NCBI GenBank assembly: GCA_037501455.1 | Contig: CM074858.1 | Location: 76,668,501-76,732,500, forward strand | Length of the DNA stretch: 64,000 nt | Direction: 5' to 3' | Source of the DNA: Lantana camara | Lineage: Eukaryota > Streptophyta > Magnoliopsida > Lamiales > Verbenaceae | Part shown: positions 34,559 to 48,100 of the stretch, in pieces | How positions within the stretch are numbered: the first letter of the stretch is position 1 | How the letters are laid out: each line of letters opens with the position of its first letter | Translations under genes and position numbers: made by a program | Notes under the pieces: model-generated | Told to the model about the DNA's origin: nothing | Database searches by the model: none | The model's input: the letters and a program-made list of their open reading frames with translations, nothing else

Positions 34559-37500
34559 TGTAAATCCCCGGTTTTTCATTTTAACTAATGTGTCGTTTTG
34601 TTTATAAATTGCGCAATTTAATTATTTAATTATATGATTAATTGTTTGTAAATGTTTATATTTGTCTTAAACTATAGATTGTTGTTGTCCTAATGTAATT
34701 CATTTTATTTTAATTTGATATCTAGTGTTTAACTTCTTAATTAATGTTTCATGTTACCTTAACTATTTTGGTAATTTCGTTAATTAATTTCAACATGTTA
34801 TTAGTTGGTTTTAATTTAATTAATATGGAATTTAAGTTTTAGTAATTAAATTATAACGTTATGAATTCATTATTGCGCATGAGTGTTCTATTTGGGCTTC
34901 GTTCCTATATGTAATGATATCGGAATGGTATGGAAATTTAGTATGTCGTAAATATGTGTGTTATGAACATGCCTATATGCTTGGTTTATATTTTCGGATT
35001 CATTTGACGTGTTAACGAATTTAATTTTGTTTGTGGAACCAAATCGAGGGCTAACGAGCAATTAGCGCACCCTTGGTTCCGTCCGTGATATCTTGAGCTC
35101 GGGAATTCGGATTCGAATTCCGTCACCTCCGTTGCCTTCGTATCGACGATTTGGAGACAATGGAACAAGCCTCATACCTTTTTGAAATCATTAAGACCTT
35201 CGAAATCCAACCGTAACGGACAACTCGTGCAAGAAGAGCTCCTTTTGTTGACTAGTCTTCATGGTGGGACCCTTAACACTCCTCTAACCTAACCATACCT
35301 TAAACCATGACTTTTGTACGTTGATTTAAGCCCTTTCTCTTCCACTTAGCTCTGAAAACCGATCCAAACATTCCCCTTTTCTGCTGGAGCTGATCGAGAG
35401 AGAGGGAGAGAAGAAAGGAAGAAAACCCTTGGCCATTCTTGTGATTTTGAGCTCAAATCACTCCCCTTCTTCTTCTAATCTTCAAGGTATGAATATTTAT
35501 GTCTCCTCTACTCTGTTATGCTTGATTTCATCTACTTACTACATGATTTGGATCAGATTTGATTAGGGTTTGAGTGATGAGTTTGGTATGAACTTTTAGG
35601 GATTTTGTTCTTGAGACCTATTTGCTTGTGTGGCTGATTTTCTTGCTTATAAATGATTATATGAGCTTTTTTCTTGGCCTATTTCTTTCCTAACTGATAG
35701 TATATGGTGTTAGGAGGAGTTTATCTCTTGACCCTTTTATGAAATTATGAGATATGGAGCGCCAAACTTGATGATCAAACTGCTTCTCCTGTTTTTCGAT
35801 CTGCTGCTGCTCATTTTGCTTTGTTGCTTGATCAAATGATCTTCTTTTCGTGTGAATTTGCATGGATATTATTTACACTCATTGCTCTATATGTTAACAT
35901 TCATGTTTCAAGTATTTGGATCCATTTTAAGCCTCAAAACCGAAAGACATGGCCTGTTCTTATGCATGATCTATGACAGACTTGCTGCTGTTACAATTGT
36001 GTGGTTGTTGGTCACCCTAATGTGCTTTAATTCGTGCCATTTTGCATATATATGATGTAAATTAGTTTTTTAGTATGTTAGCATGCATTCCCCAAGGTTT
36101 CAGTTCCAAATTCAGCTCCTAAGTACTTGATCATAGCTTGATTGAAACAATAGGGCTCTTATGTGTTATTTTGGCGACCCAGTTTAGCCGCATGATTTAG
36201 ATGCTGATAATGTGTGATTTAGCCTTGCACTCTAAATTAAATATGTTCCTAACATGCTAAATATGTTGTATATTAAGTTTCGTAGCATTTGGAGTTGATT
36301 TGGTATGCTTTTGGATTGAGTTTGTATGGGATCAGTTTTGCCGGTATAGCCTTGTGTGCATGTTTTGGCTCTGTGCCGTGACACCCCCGTGTCTCATTTG
36401 CACTGAAATGTGAGACACGGGCGTGTCACACCTTCTGGGCAGGTCTTTACTAAGCCACGGTCGTGGCTCAGTTTAGCTAAGGTGGGTGACACCCCCGTGT
36501 CCCTTCCCTTGCGTTGTCCTTGTTGCTTCCTTTTCGGTTTTTGATTTATTTCACCTCCTTAATGACTTTATCTCCTTTTGTGTTGAACTATGAACTTGTT
36601 TTGCTATGTGTTAGGAGTATTGTGGTTTAATTTGATGGCATTTGGATGAGTTGTAGGCATGCTTTTGCTTAATGCCGTTTATGTGTGTTTATATGTCGTT
36701 TATGAATCGCGTAACTCATTTTCTATGTCATATGATTCCTTCTTGTTGTCAAACCTTGGAAATATGCTATCTTATGTAATATGAGGTATGTAGTAGCATT
36801 TTGGGAAAGCTTGAATATGTACTACGCTCCTATTTGAGTTCTTGAATTAATTTGATTGGAGATATGAATTGAAGGAATGAATGAGTGCATGACTTGGTTA
36901 TACGATTTAAATTCCTTAATAATGCGCATGAACATTTTCATGACATGATATCATCTTTTATGCATTCATATCATGCTTGAGCATTGTCGTGCGTCATATA
37001 TGGTTCATTTAGAGTCTTGAGTCTCACGAACACGTCATGTTGTCTTTTGTACAGTTTATCTCCAGGGTGGAGAGATCTTGGTCCTTCGGGCACTTGGTAA
37101 CTCGTATCCTTGTTTCGTCTTATACCAGGTGAGGGTGTTTTCGTTTTAGCTACGTATTAAACCCTACAACCATATGTGGCAAGCTTTGGCCAAAAACCTA
37201 ATATAGTTATATATTGTTTTTAAATGAACATACCGAGTAACTATTGATCGAGTAAATCATTTTCAAATGATTTATGAAATATGTTATGTTCTTATGAATT
37301 GAAATGTTTGGCGAGACACATTTATGATTTATGATTGTACGGGCCCCGGGACTTAGTATATGTGGCTAACCGAGGAAGCAAGGACTGACGGGGATCCCAT
37401 ATACTAGTCCCAACCAATTATGGCGAAACGGACTTCGTCAAGGAGTTTTTGACGGGGAAACGCTAACTGGGCTTTGAGGCCTCATGAACCTCATAGCCGC

Positions 37501-38435
37501 ATTGATATGATTGGGTGGTCGGGCCTTACAAACTCGTCCACCACCCGGAGGAAGAAGGTTGGAACTGATTTATGATTTATGATTATGTTATGTTATGATT
37601 TGATTATGCACCGTGCGGGAAGGCCGGGACACAGATTGCCCAAACGAATATGTTTTATGATATGATATATGGTCTGCATGCATTATGATATATTGCATGA
37701 ACACCTAATCAACATATTAATGATATTTGTCGTACACGGTCGGAGTTTGGTTGGAGATTGTGCACGCTCACTCGCCGAGCCTTATGTTTATGTATGATTT
37801 ATGAAAGTAATGAATTAATATGATTAGTCATAAAATCCGAGCATTGATTAATCATTCTCTTGCCCTTTTAGGGAACTAATTTCAAATAAAATCTTGTTCG
37901 GAATTTATGACTTGCATGTGTATGTTTTTATATATGTATGTCGCTCCTGCTCACTCAGTCTTCTAGAGACTGACCCTCTCCCTCCCCAACCTTTTAGTGT
38001 GCAGGTTTGACTTTGGAGTTTTGAGCTAGGCGGAGGTGGTTGGAGTCTTTAAGTTGGTCAAGTTAGGTTAAGAGAGTCTCTGCACTCACATATGTATTGG
38101 AATTATGCATGATTCGATTCCATAGTATCATGAACTTGAATATTTATGTAATTGTTATTGAATTGTTTTTTTTTTTTTCTGGGTTTGGCTATGGATTAAA
38201 AAAGGCCTGAAGAGCCCAATTCTGGTTATGGTTTGTATGTTTGAACTTTAGCTTTGCATTGCATTATACTTTGTTGATTGGTTATCATTGCAGGGTCTAG
38301 CTCCGCCTGGCTTAGGAAGGTTTTTATGTTTGTCTCCCGTTCGCTATGGTTTGATATGGGTGCGAATTTACTGTTTCGTTACTCGTGTTGAGCCATACTG
38401 CGGGAGATGTGGTGCCTCACGTGCGGGGTGCTACA
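34559..38435 (+). repeat. L 3' LTR (3,877 bp)
   Basis: Begins TGTAAATCCCCGG (two changes from the 5' LTR start) and ends GGGGTGCTACA. It repeats all modules of the 5' LTR: upstream hairpin 35102-35121, donor GT 35487-35488, palindromes 36378-36500, exon-like 37055-37128, acceptor AG 38003-38004. The two LTRs are nearly identical by eye, so this insertion is young relative to its host H. Confidence 0.9.
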
Positions 38436-38440
38436 TATAT

Positions 38441-39032
38441 GATTCATGAAATCCATGCTACTTCATAATATACCTTGAGATAAGAAAGAAATGGATGAAA
38501 TGATGATTGTGGTGATGATGATCCAATTTATACAACTCTCTTCCTTGAATTCTAGCTTGAAAATTATGAAATCTCCTCCTTCTCTTCCTTTGGTGTTTTG
38601 ATCATGTGTTAGTGTGTGTGTGTGAGGTTTTTTTTTTTTTTTGATGAAATAAAATGAAATGTAATTGGGAGAGATAAATGTAATATTATATATTATGTAT
38701 GTAACGTATAGATATATACAAAAGTCTTCCACTAACTCCTATGACTCACCATAATTTGCATACAAGTCCCAAAGCCATTTGAATGCAAGCTAACAAGTTT
38801 AGTTCCATGGAAAATGATCATTTAACTCCAATTCGTGTTATGCAATTAAGTCATCAAGTTTATCAAATGGCCAAATAAGGTCACATAATATCAATTCAAC
38901 ACGTTATCAATTAATTCACGTAAATTCCACGTTAACGATAATTCAGAGAATTACATATGAATATATTACATATAATGTTATGAAATTTAATATAATGTCA
39001 CTTAATATATGAATGAAAATCGGGGCGTTACA
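38441..39032 (-). repeat. H 3' LTR, 5' part
   Basis: On the minus strand it starts TGTAACGCCCCG at 39032. The donor-like CTCAAG|GTATAT lies at 38472-38473, close to the point where L is inserted. It rejoins the segment ending at 27596 once L is removed. Confidence 0.85.
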
Positions 39033-39069
39033 ATTCTCCCCCCCTTAAAAGGACCTGGTCCCCAGGTCC
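39033..39069 (-). promoter_or_regulatory. Polypurine tract and pre-PPT hairpin of H
   Basis: On the minus strand GGACCT-GGGGACC-AGGTCC (39051-39069) precedes TTTTAAGGGGGGGAGAAT and the LTR. The loop equals that of X. Confidence 0.87.
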
Positions 39070-39101
39070 ACTGTCGAGTTTTAAAATGATGCACAAGTAA
39101 T

Positions 39102-39236
39102 AAGAGAGCCCGGTTCTTAGACAAGCCATGAGAGAGCACCGTTTCTCAAACAAGTAGAGAAAGAGCCCCGTCACTCTAACGCGAAATGAGAGCACCCCGT
39201 CTCTCTAACACGCAACGAGAGAACCGCGTCGCTCAA
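39102..39236 (-). repeat. Stem-loop array, H
   Basis: Five units on the minus strand, including GTTAGAGAGACGGGGTGCTCTC-like and AGAGTGACGGGGCTCTTTCT-like forms. Some stems are partly decayed. It lies at the same place, before the purine tract, as in G, L and J. Confidence 0.78.
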
Positions 39237-39469
39237 ACACACGCCAAAACAACGATTCAAGAAAGCAAATTGTAGAAACATTCACGTATATGTCACATAA
39301 GGCAAGTAGCATCACGTTAATCACATAACTAATGCTTACATACAACCAAAATTGCAACTAACAAGAATTAAATACAATAACAATAAAATCCATGATGCAC
39401 GTGATATGCATGGTTAGGTGTATCGTTCACCGTTGATTGAGCCATTCATGCAATTGATACCTTCTGCTA
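39237..39469 (-). other. H non-coding segment between gag and array
   Basis: No gene seen. On the minus strand the segment with ACGGTGAACGATAC and CATGCATATCACGTGCATC (about 39370-39440) resembles blocks at 12449 in G and 53162 in J. Confidence 0.6.
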
Positions 39470-39648
39470 TCACTTCGGATTCACGTTTACATCCCGCACC
39501 TCTGTGTCTAGCGCATACGCACGAGCCCGAATAAGCGGTCTCTGATCTCCGGTAGCTAACTCTCGTCGCTTCTGGCATGTGTCTACTTGGTGTTCATCAC
39601 TCCCGTATCGTAAGCATAAGCCCAAGTGTCGTCTACAACTGTCGTAAG

Positions 39649-40841
39649 TGTTGGTGTAGTGGGCCCGAGGCAGAGTGACGGTACAGTAGAATATTTTAAA
39701 AAATTTCGCCATAAATTCGTTATCAAAATATTTCAAAAAATATTTTAATAAAGCAGCGGAATAAATCGGGCAGCATAACTCAAATATATGCAGGCATTGA
39801 TAACATAATTTTAAATCATCTAGCATACAATCCCAATAAGCAAATATTAATTTGGGCAGCATAACGGTATTACCGTACTGCAAATTAGCTATCAACGGCA
39901 CTTTTCCAGCACCTCGATATTTTCTCGTGAAACCGGTAGAGCTTCCCCGCAATATCGCCGATTAAGAAATTGGAGTGTGGGCTCCGGCAGTATTTCGCTA
40001 AATACTTTGAGAAAATATTTTTCAGAAAAACCCTTTTTTCGAAAAACTGAAAATCCCTATTTTCTAATAATTAAGTGGATTATATATTAATTATATAACC
40101 ACCTAATTAAGTAATTAATTAATCTAATTAAAGATTAATTAATCAAGTATAGAGAGAGAGTTTCGGGAGCTGAATATTGAAAGCCAAAAATTGTTTTGTA
40201 AATGAAATGGATGCACAGCCTATTTATAGGCACAGATTGAGGGGTAAAATGGCCAATTCGAAGGAAAAACGGTTGCCGTGCATCTTTAGCCGCCAAGTTC
40301 ATGAAATCCGAGGACATCACGTCGTAGCACGTATCGCCACGAGTCCAATGCAGCGCGGCACACGCCGAACGGGCCCCGCACGCCCCCACACGCGCCGCCC
40401 ATGAGGCGGCTGTGTGTTCGCGCATGTGAACCACACGCTGGCACGAGCATGTGCCACGTGTCCGGTTCGGCCGGTCCGACCGGCGGTCTATCGGTTCAGA
40501 CCGGTTCACCCTTGTGACGAAGTTCGATGTTTCCAATCTCATTGAAAATCATCAATGTGTTATAATTGGAAACTTCATTTCCCTGTGACGAAAGACTAAT
40601 CATCTTATATAACACATTATAGTCTCGATAAGAACATTTTCTTATCATACCAACTAGAACTTTAATGAGACGTGATTTCTGGTTTTTTAAGTCTTTTCCT
40701 ATGAAACACATTTCATATAACAATACCATCACACGTCATTAATTATGAAATTCGTAAAATACTCATAACTTGTGAAATTTCAGTTTTATTAATCCAAAAT
40801 ATTTACAATATAATTGGATTTTCAGGGCATTAATCCCAAAA
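39649..40841 (-). mobile_element. Ty1/copia-type solo LTR (1,193 bp)
   Basis: The insertion is flanked by GTAAG (39644-39648 and 40842-40846). Ends are TGTTGG...CCAAAA on the plus strand, one change from perfect TGTTGG/CCAACA inverted ends. A TATA box CCTATAAATAGG on the minus strand (40219-40230) sets the orientation. The TSD and the interruption of recognisable gag make this a clear solo LTR; the copia assignment rests on termini and TATA placement. Confidence 0.85.
40219..40230 (-). promoter_or_regulatory. TATA box of the copia solo LTR
   Basis: CCTATAAATAGG on the minus strand, followed by a CTCTCTCT-rich leader around 40150. Confidence 0.7.
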
Positions 40842-41949
40842 GTAAGTATGGGTGTCTCTTCCGTAATACGTGCAAAGAGGCTTCCCCGAAGGTGATGTTG
40901 AAGCCGAGTTATGTCAAACTCCCAAACCCGATCCGGTGGTTCGGTTCTTCTTCTTCTGAGATCTTTCTTGAGATGACGATGTATGGTAAGAAATGGGCCT
41001 CTTCCCATTATTAAAATCCGATCCGGAATTAGATATAAGTCTCCTTGTATTTACCGAATCCTCCACTTTTAAAGCTTTTGAAGTAGCCTTCCTCCAAGTG
41101 CTAGTATTGACAGCTTCAATTGCTGCTTGTATGTCCGACCTCAAACCCTGCACGAATTACATGGCCTTATGAAAATCATCGCTCGCGATATTGGGTGCAT
41201 ACTTAGACAATCTCTGAAACTCTGTTATGTAGTCGGCAACTGATTTACCCCCTTGCTTGAGCTCCGTGAATTCCTTGAGCCTTTTAGTGCGAGATGAAGG
41301 AGGAATGAACTTGTTCTTAAATTCTCTAACGAAAATCTCCCATGTCACTTCCTCCTCGGCGGCATCCAAGACAATCTTTGTGCTTTCCCACCACGAATAA
41401 GCTTCTCCTTGAACAAGAGTAAGAGTGCATCAGGCCTTCTCTTGAGACTCGCAAGGAATAAGCTTCCGCACCCTCTCCACTTCCTTGAGCCACTGCTCGG
41501 CTTGAATGTCATTCCCTTTGAAGAACTTTGGGGGTTGTTGGTTCTGAAATTCCCGAAGTATAGCCGAAATCGGTGCTGGTTGTGGTGGAGCTTAAGCCAG
41601 TGGTTCTGGCGGAATATAGTCCCTTATTCTTTGATCAACTAGAAGAACAATGGAATTATGAAAATCTAGTGGTTGAGCCTGAGGGGGTGGATGTTGAGGA
41701 ACCCTAGGGGATCGATCACGGTGATGTCTCCGTTGACCTGGAGACTGTCCACGGCGAGGACGACCTCGAGGCATCCTGTAATCAAGACATTAGATATGCA
41801 AGTTGGATTAGTGGATGCAAATTATTACAATTAAGGTCATAAGATGCAAATAAAACATATAATTCAATTAATTCAAAGAATTCAAGTGAGGTCAAATAAG
41901 TGCAAGTAAGTTCAATTAAGATGCGAGACTCTCAAATTAGCAAATAATC

Positions 41950-42020
41950 CTATGCCGTACGACTTAGACTCAAAAGACACGACACTAGAACCGTGGTTTT
42001 GCAACCGGGCTCTGATACCA
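41950..42020 (-). promoter_or_regulatory. Primer binding site and leader block of H
   Basis: On the minus strand TGGTATCAGAGCC (42008-42020), GGTT-GCAA-AACC, then a block with AAGTCGTACGGCATAGG shared with G, L, F and J. Confidence 0.88.
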
Positions 42021-42027
42021 CTTAAGA

Positions 42028-42180
42028 TGTAGCACCCCTATACGTAGAGATGCCACACCCCCGCACTATAAGTCGATCCACACAGAATATGGATAGTCCG
42101 TATATGAATCAACCTATAGCGAACGGGTGACAAAAGAAAAGACAACACTAGCTAGGTGGGACTAACCCTCAAAATATACC
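42028..42180 (-). repeat. H 5' LTR, visible 3' end
   Basis: It matches the end of the H 3' LTR at 25455 on almost every base (CACCCCTATA, CCCGCACTATAAGTCGATCC). J interrupts it after ATACC (42176-42180); the rest is lost to the right-hand deletion. Confidence 0.85.
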
Positions 42181-45100
42181 TGTAACATCCCGCTCGTCCG
42201 ATTTATAAGGTACGCCACGTTTCAGCCTTTTTATGTGTTTAATTATGTGATTTTATGTTTTTCGTGGCCCTATTATGAACTCTTTTAGAGTTTAGGGGCC
42301 CCTTTGTAATTTTCTCTTTTAGTGGTTGTAGCACCCGAGCGCAAGGTACAACATCCCCCGCACCGAGACCCGACCTGAATATGAAATGGACAATCCATAC
42401 CCGAGCTAGATCACGGTGAACGGGGACATACACACTCGCTAAGCTAGGCGGGAACTAACCTTCGCAACCAAAGAGACAGTAAAATAGAAAGAATACCAAT
42501 GCGGAAGCAATGTACATACATATATAACAAGATAAGCCAAGAGCAACGGGTTCAACTAGCATAGGTACCTAATCCCGAAAATCAATAAAATCATAAAACT
42601 TCAAATCCAGATTCTTTCTATTCCGGTCAGCTTATCCTGATTTCACGATAATAGTAATGATCAATACAATCATACATTCTCTATAGCTTAAACAAATCAT
42701 GATTTGTTATGAACATGGACCGACTCTAACCTATTTAAACGACCGAACAAACAAGACTTCCCGCCTAGCACTCCATACCTGCAAGAACACTGAAAACAAT
42801 CCAGGTTCAGTTTATACGAGACTGGTGGGTATAAAATGAGGCATAAATAGCATATACAACAATATTTAACATTCACATGCAAGTTATAATCCCAAATGAG
42901 GTTTTTCTTTTTGAGCATTTCCCAAGTGGGTAAAATAAAGAAGTCATCAAAAGGGATTATGATGTTCATTTTCATTCTTTAGGTCTTTTGTGGCCCGGCG
43001 AGAGGGCGTGCATTATCTCCAACCAACACCTGTGTAGTTCATTAAACATTCATTCATTCATTCTTTCGTTCATGCATTACATTCTTTTGTGCACATTCAT
43101 GAACATTTACACCTTCTTCCTCCGGGTGATGGCCGGGTGATCGGCCCGAACCATCCATTCATTGACCAAAAGGGGAACATGACTCTCCAGATGGCACTCA
43201 GCTTCCATTCCTCGCTAACTCCTAACGAGGTCCGGTTACGCCGTTCATTGGTGGGACTAGTTTGAGGGTTCACCGTCAGCCCTTGCCTCCTCGGGTCACC
43301 ACTCACACCAAGTCCCTGGGCCCCATTCTGTGCATTCACTCATTCATTTCTCGCCAAAACATTTGCTAGGTTCATAAAAGAAGGGCTTTACTTTAAAATC
43401 ATTTACTCTTTAAAACGACTTTATATACATATACTAAGCTTTGGCCGAAAACTTTACACGTTGGGAGGATATAGGGTCATTTAACTAGATAGTAGAGAAA
43501 CCCACGTGTACGCCTCTTACCCACAATACCAAGAAGAAAAGGAGACTCGAAAGTGTCCTATGAACCCGGTATCTCCGCCCTGGAGAAAACTGTACAAAAG
43601 AAAGACATAATGTGTACTCGTGAGAAACGACTCAATATGAAACCAATTAGGACGTACGACATTAACATGAGGTGTTCGTGAAATGCTATGTCATGTTTCA
43701 ATATACAATAGATCATAAGATGTCATGAGTTGGTGTGATTCATGTTCATACACACCAATAAAGCCATTTAGACACATACATGTTTTAATCATTCAATTCA
43801 TAATATATTATAATACATGTTAACAATTCATAAGGATCAATTAGGCATGTATATAATGCATATAAGTCACATAAGGGGTGGAGGAAGGGCAAGAAAGGCA
43901 ATAGAACTAGTTTTGGCAAAGTTTAGCAAAAGTTAGGAAAAGTTGACAATTTTCGGAAATGCGCAAGCTGTAGAAAAATGGGAATATCTTGAGTTTTAGA
44001 AATTGGAATTAAGTTTTGCTTGTTGGAGGTGAAACTAGACACATAGATGTTTTCAAGGATATGTGGCACGAATCATGGTTCAAAGCGAGGTGAAAATGGC
44101 GTAGGTTTGAAGTTTGGGCCAATGCAGAAGTTCGACGAAGTGGCGACACAATTTTGAAACAATCACAACTCAGAATTGAGGAAAGATATCGAGTTGATTA
44201 CAAGTGGAGGATGTTATAGACTTCAAGGTTTTTCGATGGGTTAAAAAATCAGGTCAATCCGAGTTCGTATGAGAGTAAACGGGACAAAACAATCTCAGTC
44301 AGAAAAAAGGGGAGGATCCAAAGTTTCTGCCTCAAATCCACCCACGCGGATTTAGGTCAATGGCGAAAAACACACAACAAGCAGGGGGAAAAACTCATGC
44401 TAGACCATATAAACATCAAATTAACACACATAGGTAAGTTAAGGTAGCAAGAATTCATGCATTACAAGCCATATAAACGTCCAAAGATGCAACGATTCAT
44501 GCAAGGAATGAAATGGGAACAAAATCATACAATCTCTTCAATTTCTTAAATGGCAAAGTCATGAATCCTAATCCAATACCTAAAACAATTTCATACATAT
44601 CACAAATGACATCTTAGGAGCAATATACATACTTCATACCAAAAGAATCCATAAGGAAGCAAGCTAGAATCATCAATTTCTCCCAAACCCTCACTATTCA
44701 CCCCATATGCCAATACATGCTCATCACTTGGAGAAATCATGCAAAACTTAACTCAAAATGACTATGAGGAGATGTAAAACACAATTATGGTCTTACCTTT
44801 AATTTGGAGGAGAAATGGAGGGGGTATGAGCTCAAATACCCAAGGGTTGAATAGTTCTCCTTCTTCTTTCTTCTTTCCTTCTTTCTTCTTCTTTCTCTCT
44901 CCATTTTGGCTGAATTTGGTGAGTGAGAGGGGGTTTGGTTCGGTGGGGGGGCTGATATGGGGGAGAGAGAGAGTGTGCAAGTGGGTATAGGTCAATGGTT
45001 AGGGTCTAGGTACGTTAGGATAGGTCCGTGAACGTGAAATAACTATTATTTGTCATTTTTGGCGCAAGGGACTTGTTTCGGTTAAAATTTGGCAATCCAA

Positions 45101-48100
45101 TTAATCTTATAAAAATATGAGGCTAGTCCCATTGTCTCCAATTCGTCGATCCGGATCCAATGGAGGTGACGGAACTCGATTCCGAGTTCCCGAGCTCAAG
45201 ATATGCCACCCGGAACACAAGGTGCGCTAAATGCTCTTTAGCCCCCTTTTCGGTTCCGATCACACAAACGAATCCAAAACACACACATACGAGAATAAAA
45301 TCATGCGACGAGCTTATAAACATAATTATAAGTCACATATTTCACTCATGCCAAGTTTTCACGAAAAACAGAAATCAACCGAATAGCAACGACATCAAAC
45401 ATAAACACACATGCTCAAACGTCACAAGAATTCACGATAAATTAATAAAATCAATAATGAAGCATATATCATTAATTAAATTACACATATTGGTAAACAA
45501 ATACGTCATGCTCAAACCTATGAAAAAACTGGGGCGTCACAGTGGTTTTTCGGTCATTTATCATTCGAACGAGATTTTGACCATTTTGACCCCTTCAACG
45601 CGTTCGGGGCATCGAGACGAGTCCGTAGACTCTAAGTTTACCCAATTCTGACGTCGTTTGCCCCTTCTACCGTTCATTTCTCACGCAAGGACCTGGGATA
45701 AAACACCCGAATCCTCGTTTAACGTGCCATAACGCAGTAGACCTCAGTCTCTCCCTCTCTCCCGTGATTTTTCACTTTACACACACACCCAAGGTGTGAT
45801 TTCACACACATGTCCAACTCGCTCGTTTCTCGACAGAATTCGACGATCCAATAGTCTATTTCGATTATCTCGACGAGACGGTCACAACCGTACCAAGAAC
45901 TCGACCAACCGACGACCGATGGCGGAGATATCACCGATTTTCAGATGGGGCAGGAGGAGGGTGGCTGAGCCGCCACTTCGCCGCCTATTCGCGGCGGCTT
46001 CCGGCCACTTTCCGGTGACACGCGCTCCACACCCAGGAAGTGGGGTCTCCGGCGCATCGGATGGCGTTGGCGGCGCGGCCATCGGGGCGACGACGGCGGG
46101 GCCTGTCATTGTAGCGACGACGTTTTTGCCGCTCCGGCGATCTTTTTCGACGAAGGTTGGTGTTTCCTACCCTTTTTTCGACCCCCTGAGTTCATTTCCG
46201 GCATCGATTTCACCCAATTTTGGCCGTAGGTGGTGGTTCCAGCGATGGGAGTGGTGGCACAAACTTTGGTGGCCAACGGGGGCCTTTTCCGGTCATCTTT
46301 TGACTTGGGGCCCTTCACGAAAGTTGTTCGGAACGACGACAACTAGTGGCCTTTGATCACACGACTCCTGATTCGGCCAATTGGAGGCGGATCGCGGCGG
46401 CACAGTGGCGGTGCAGCGGCGGCGCAACCTCCGGGGATTTTTCCTGGAAGAAAGCTTAGGGCTTTCGTAAAGCTCATCACGGGTAAGCCGATGCCTCTTT
46501 CGGATCTCATTTTGGTTCACCGGTTTGAAAGTAATTGAAATTTAACGATTTTAGGGTTTTCGTGTTCTTGGATTTTAAATTGGAGACAATTGTCTTGGAA
46601 TTTGGAGAAATTGATCGAGGAATTGGATTGAGCACGACGAATCCTTGCACGGGTGATTTTTCGAGATTTTTCCGGCACGCTCTGTCGGCGGCCGAGCGGC
46701 GGGCCGCCACTGTTCCGGCGGCTCCGGTGGCGGCAATCCGGCGGGCTTCGGATAGAATGTTCGTCTCGTTATGGTGAGTCTGTTGCCGCTTTCCGCTCGT
46801 TAATCGGACACTCGGTTTATTTTCTGTGAATTTATATGTATAATTGTGAATATTTAATTATTTGTTCTAATTGTAATTTAATTACGATTTGCTTGACTTA
46901 TTGATTTATATGAACTCCGATGTATAGGAAATCTTACCTTTAATGAAATGTGGTATGCATTGGCGCTTTGAATTGTAAATTGAACCCCGTTATGTCAAAA
47001 TTGTATTAGTTGTTAATTGTTTAAAATTTAATTCGTACTTGTATGTTCGATAAATTGATGAATATGCATTGCTCGGTATTTGAAAATATGTAATGAATTA
47101 TGAATGTATAAACTTATGAATTGTTGTTGATATTAGTTTCGTTTCATGCCATTTGGGTATAATTCTTGTACAAGGGGTGTTTATGTAATTTAAAAAAAAA
47201 TACAAATTTGTATAACTTGAATTAATTGAACCTTATCATTTGAAAACGATTAAGCTAATTTTGATTTAAGTAAAAGTTGAATTAGCATGCCTTAGATGAT
47301 TAATTTGAGACTTTTGCAATTAAAATTTAATAACCTAAATCGAATTTGGATCTAATATGTAATGCATGAATTGAATATGTAAAATATGAATTGTATGAAT
47401 TGAGTAGGGTTAGAATTTGATTTGTAACCTCGTGAAATTTGTATGAATTAGGAAGCATGCTATTATGATTTATTTGATTTATTAATATGTGACAATTGAT
47501 ATGAAAGGTGTTACGTGAATTTGCATGAAATGAATTAAATAAACGTTTTTAATTAAATTTGTTATACAATCCATGAATTGTTTGTGTGATAAATGAATAA
47601 TATGATTTGCCTTGCCTTTCAGTTTCCCTAATTTGCATTAATTGTGCATATGAACATGCCTTAATGTTTTGTTTTGCATAGAATTAATATGAAATTGAAA
47701 CCTGCTTATGTGATTACATTTCATAAGTGCTTGAGCATTGCCGTGCGTCTCTGTGTGGTTGTCTGAGTTTGAGTTTGAGCCCTGTGTTGTGTTTGTGTGT
47801 TCAGTTGGTTCAGGTGCACCCGGGGTGTTGACAAGTGAGTCGTGCAGGTTCCGAGGTGGACCTTCTGCTTTGTGTTCGGCTGTGTTTGGTACCAGGTGAG
47901 GTAAGGATATAGTTATACCCTATTGCAACGTGCCCGTTTTCGAATGCATGCGGTTTATAAGCCTTATGTATATGTAGATATGTGCGAAGTACGTATTTTG
48001 CTGGTTTTGTCATATGATTTGATTTGAAAAGTACGAATCGCTATGTATAAGCCTATGTATGCTTTGTCTCAGTTCTGTTATGATTTCGAGGTCAGTCTGC

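Larger units (their letters stand above)
27597..38435 (+). mobile_element. Element L: complete non-coding LARD-like retrotransposon
   Basis: A complete 10.8-kb insertion with TSD TATAT (27592-27596 and 38436-38440), two 3.9-kb LTRs and a 3.1-kb interior. Primer site and purine tract are intact. No retroviral protein domain is recognisable; the longest frame in the interior (119 codons at 32065) matches nothing I know and is not preserved in the related G interiors. It must depend on proteins from another element. It sits inside the H 3' LTR. Confidence 0.9.
39470..41774 (-). pseudogene. gag pseudogene of element H
   Basis: Read on the minus strand, gag starts MPRGRPRRGQSPGQ at 41774. The core is recognisable (LTLVQGEAYSWWEST, TWEIFVREFKNKFIPP, LKEFTELKQGGKSVADYITEF, FVQGLRSDIQAAIEA). 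It has in-frame stops at about 41430 (TGA) and 41157-41159 (TAA), and a 1.2-kb Ty1/copia solo LTR in the zinc-knuckle region (39649-40841). Downstream, RRHLGLC and a CLRYGSDEHQVDTC knuckle-like stretch remain. There is no pol. The 160-codon frame at 39470-39952 runs across the insertion boundary and is not a real protein. Confidence 0.83.
25455..42180 (-). mobile_element. Element H: gag-bearing non-autonomous retrotransposon, interrupted
   Basis: Minus-strand element with its 3' LTR at 25455-39032 (split by L), internal region 39033-42027 and the visible start of its 5' LTR at 42028-42180 (cut by J). The internal region has a primer site, a broken gag, a stem-loop array and a purine tract but no pol. 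LTR length without L is about 2.73 kb. It was inserted in F's 5' LTR. Confidence 0.85.

Noticed and set aside
39470..39952. 160-codon minus-strand frame as a real protein.
   Set aside because: It joins copia LTR sequence to the remains of H gag across the insertion edge at 39649.
45160..45651. 163-codon frame.
   Set aside because: It crosses the K/J insertion boundary at 45541 and is a chance fusion.
45796..46356. 186-codon GC-rich frame as a host gene or captured gene.
   Set aside because: It lies wholly in the J LTR; the homologous part of the J 3' LTR (54420-54990) has indels and stops that break it.
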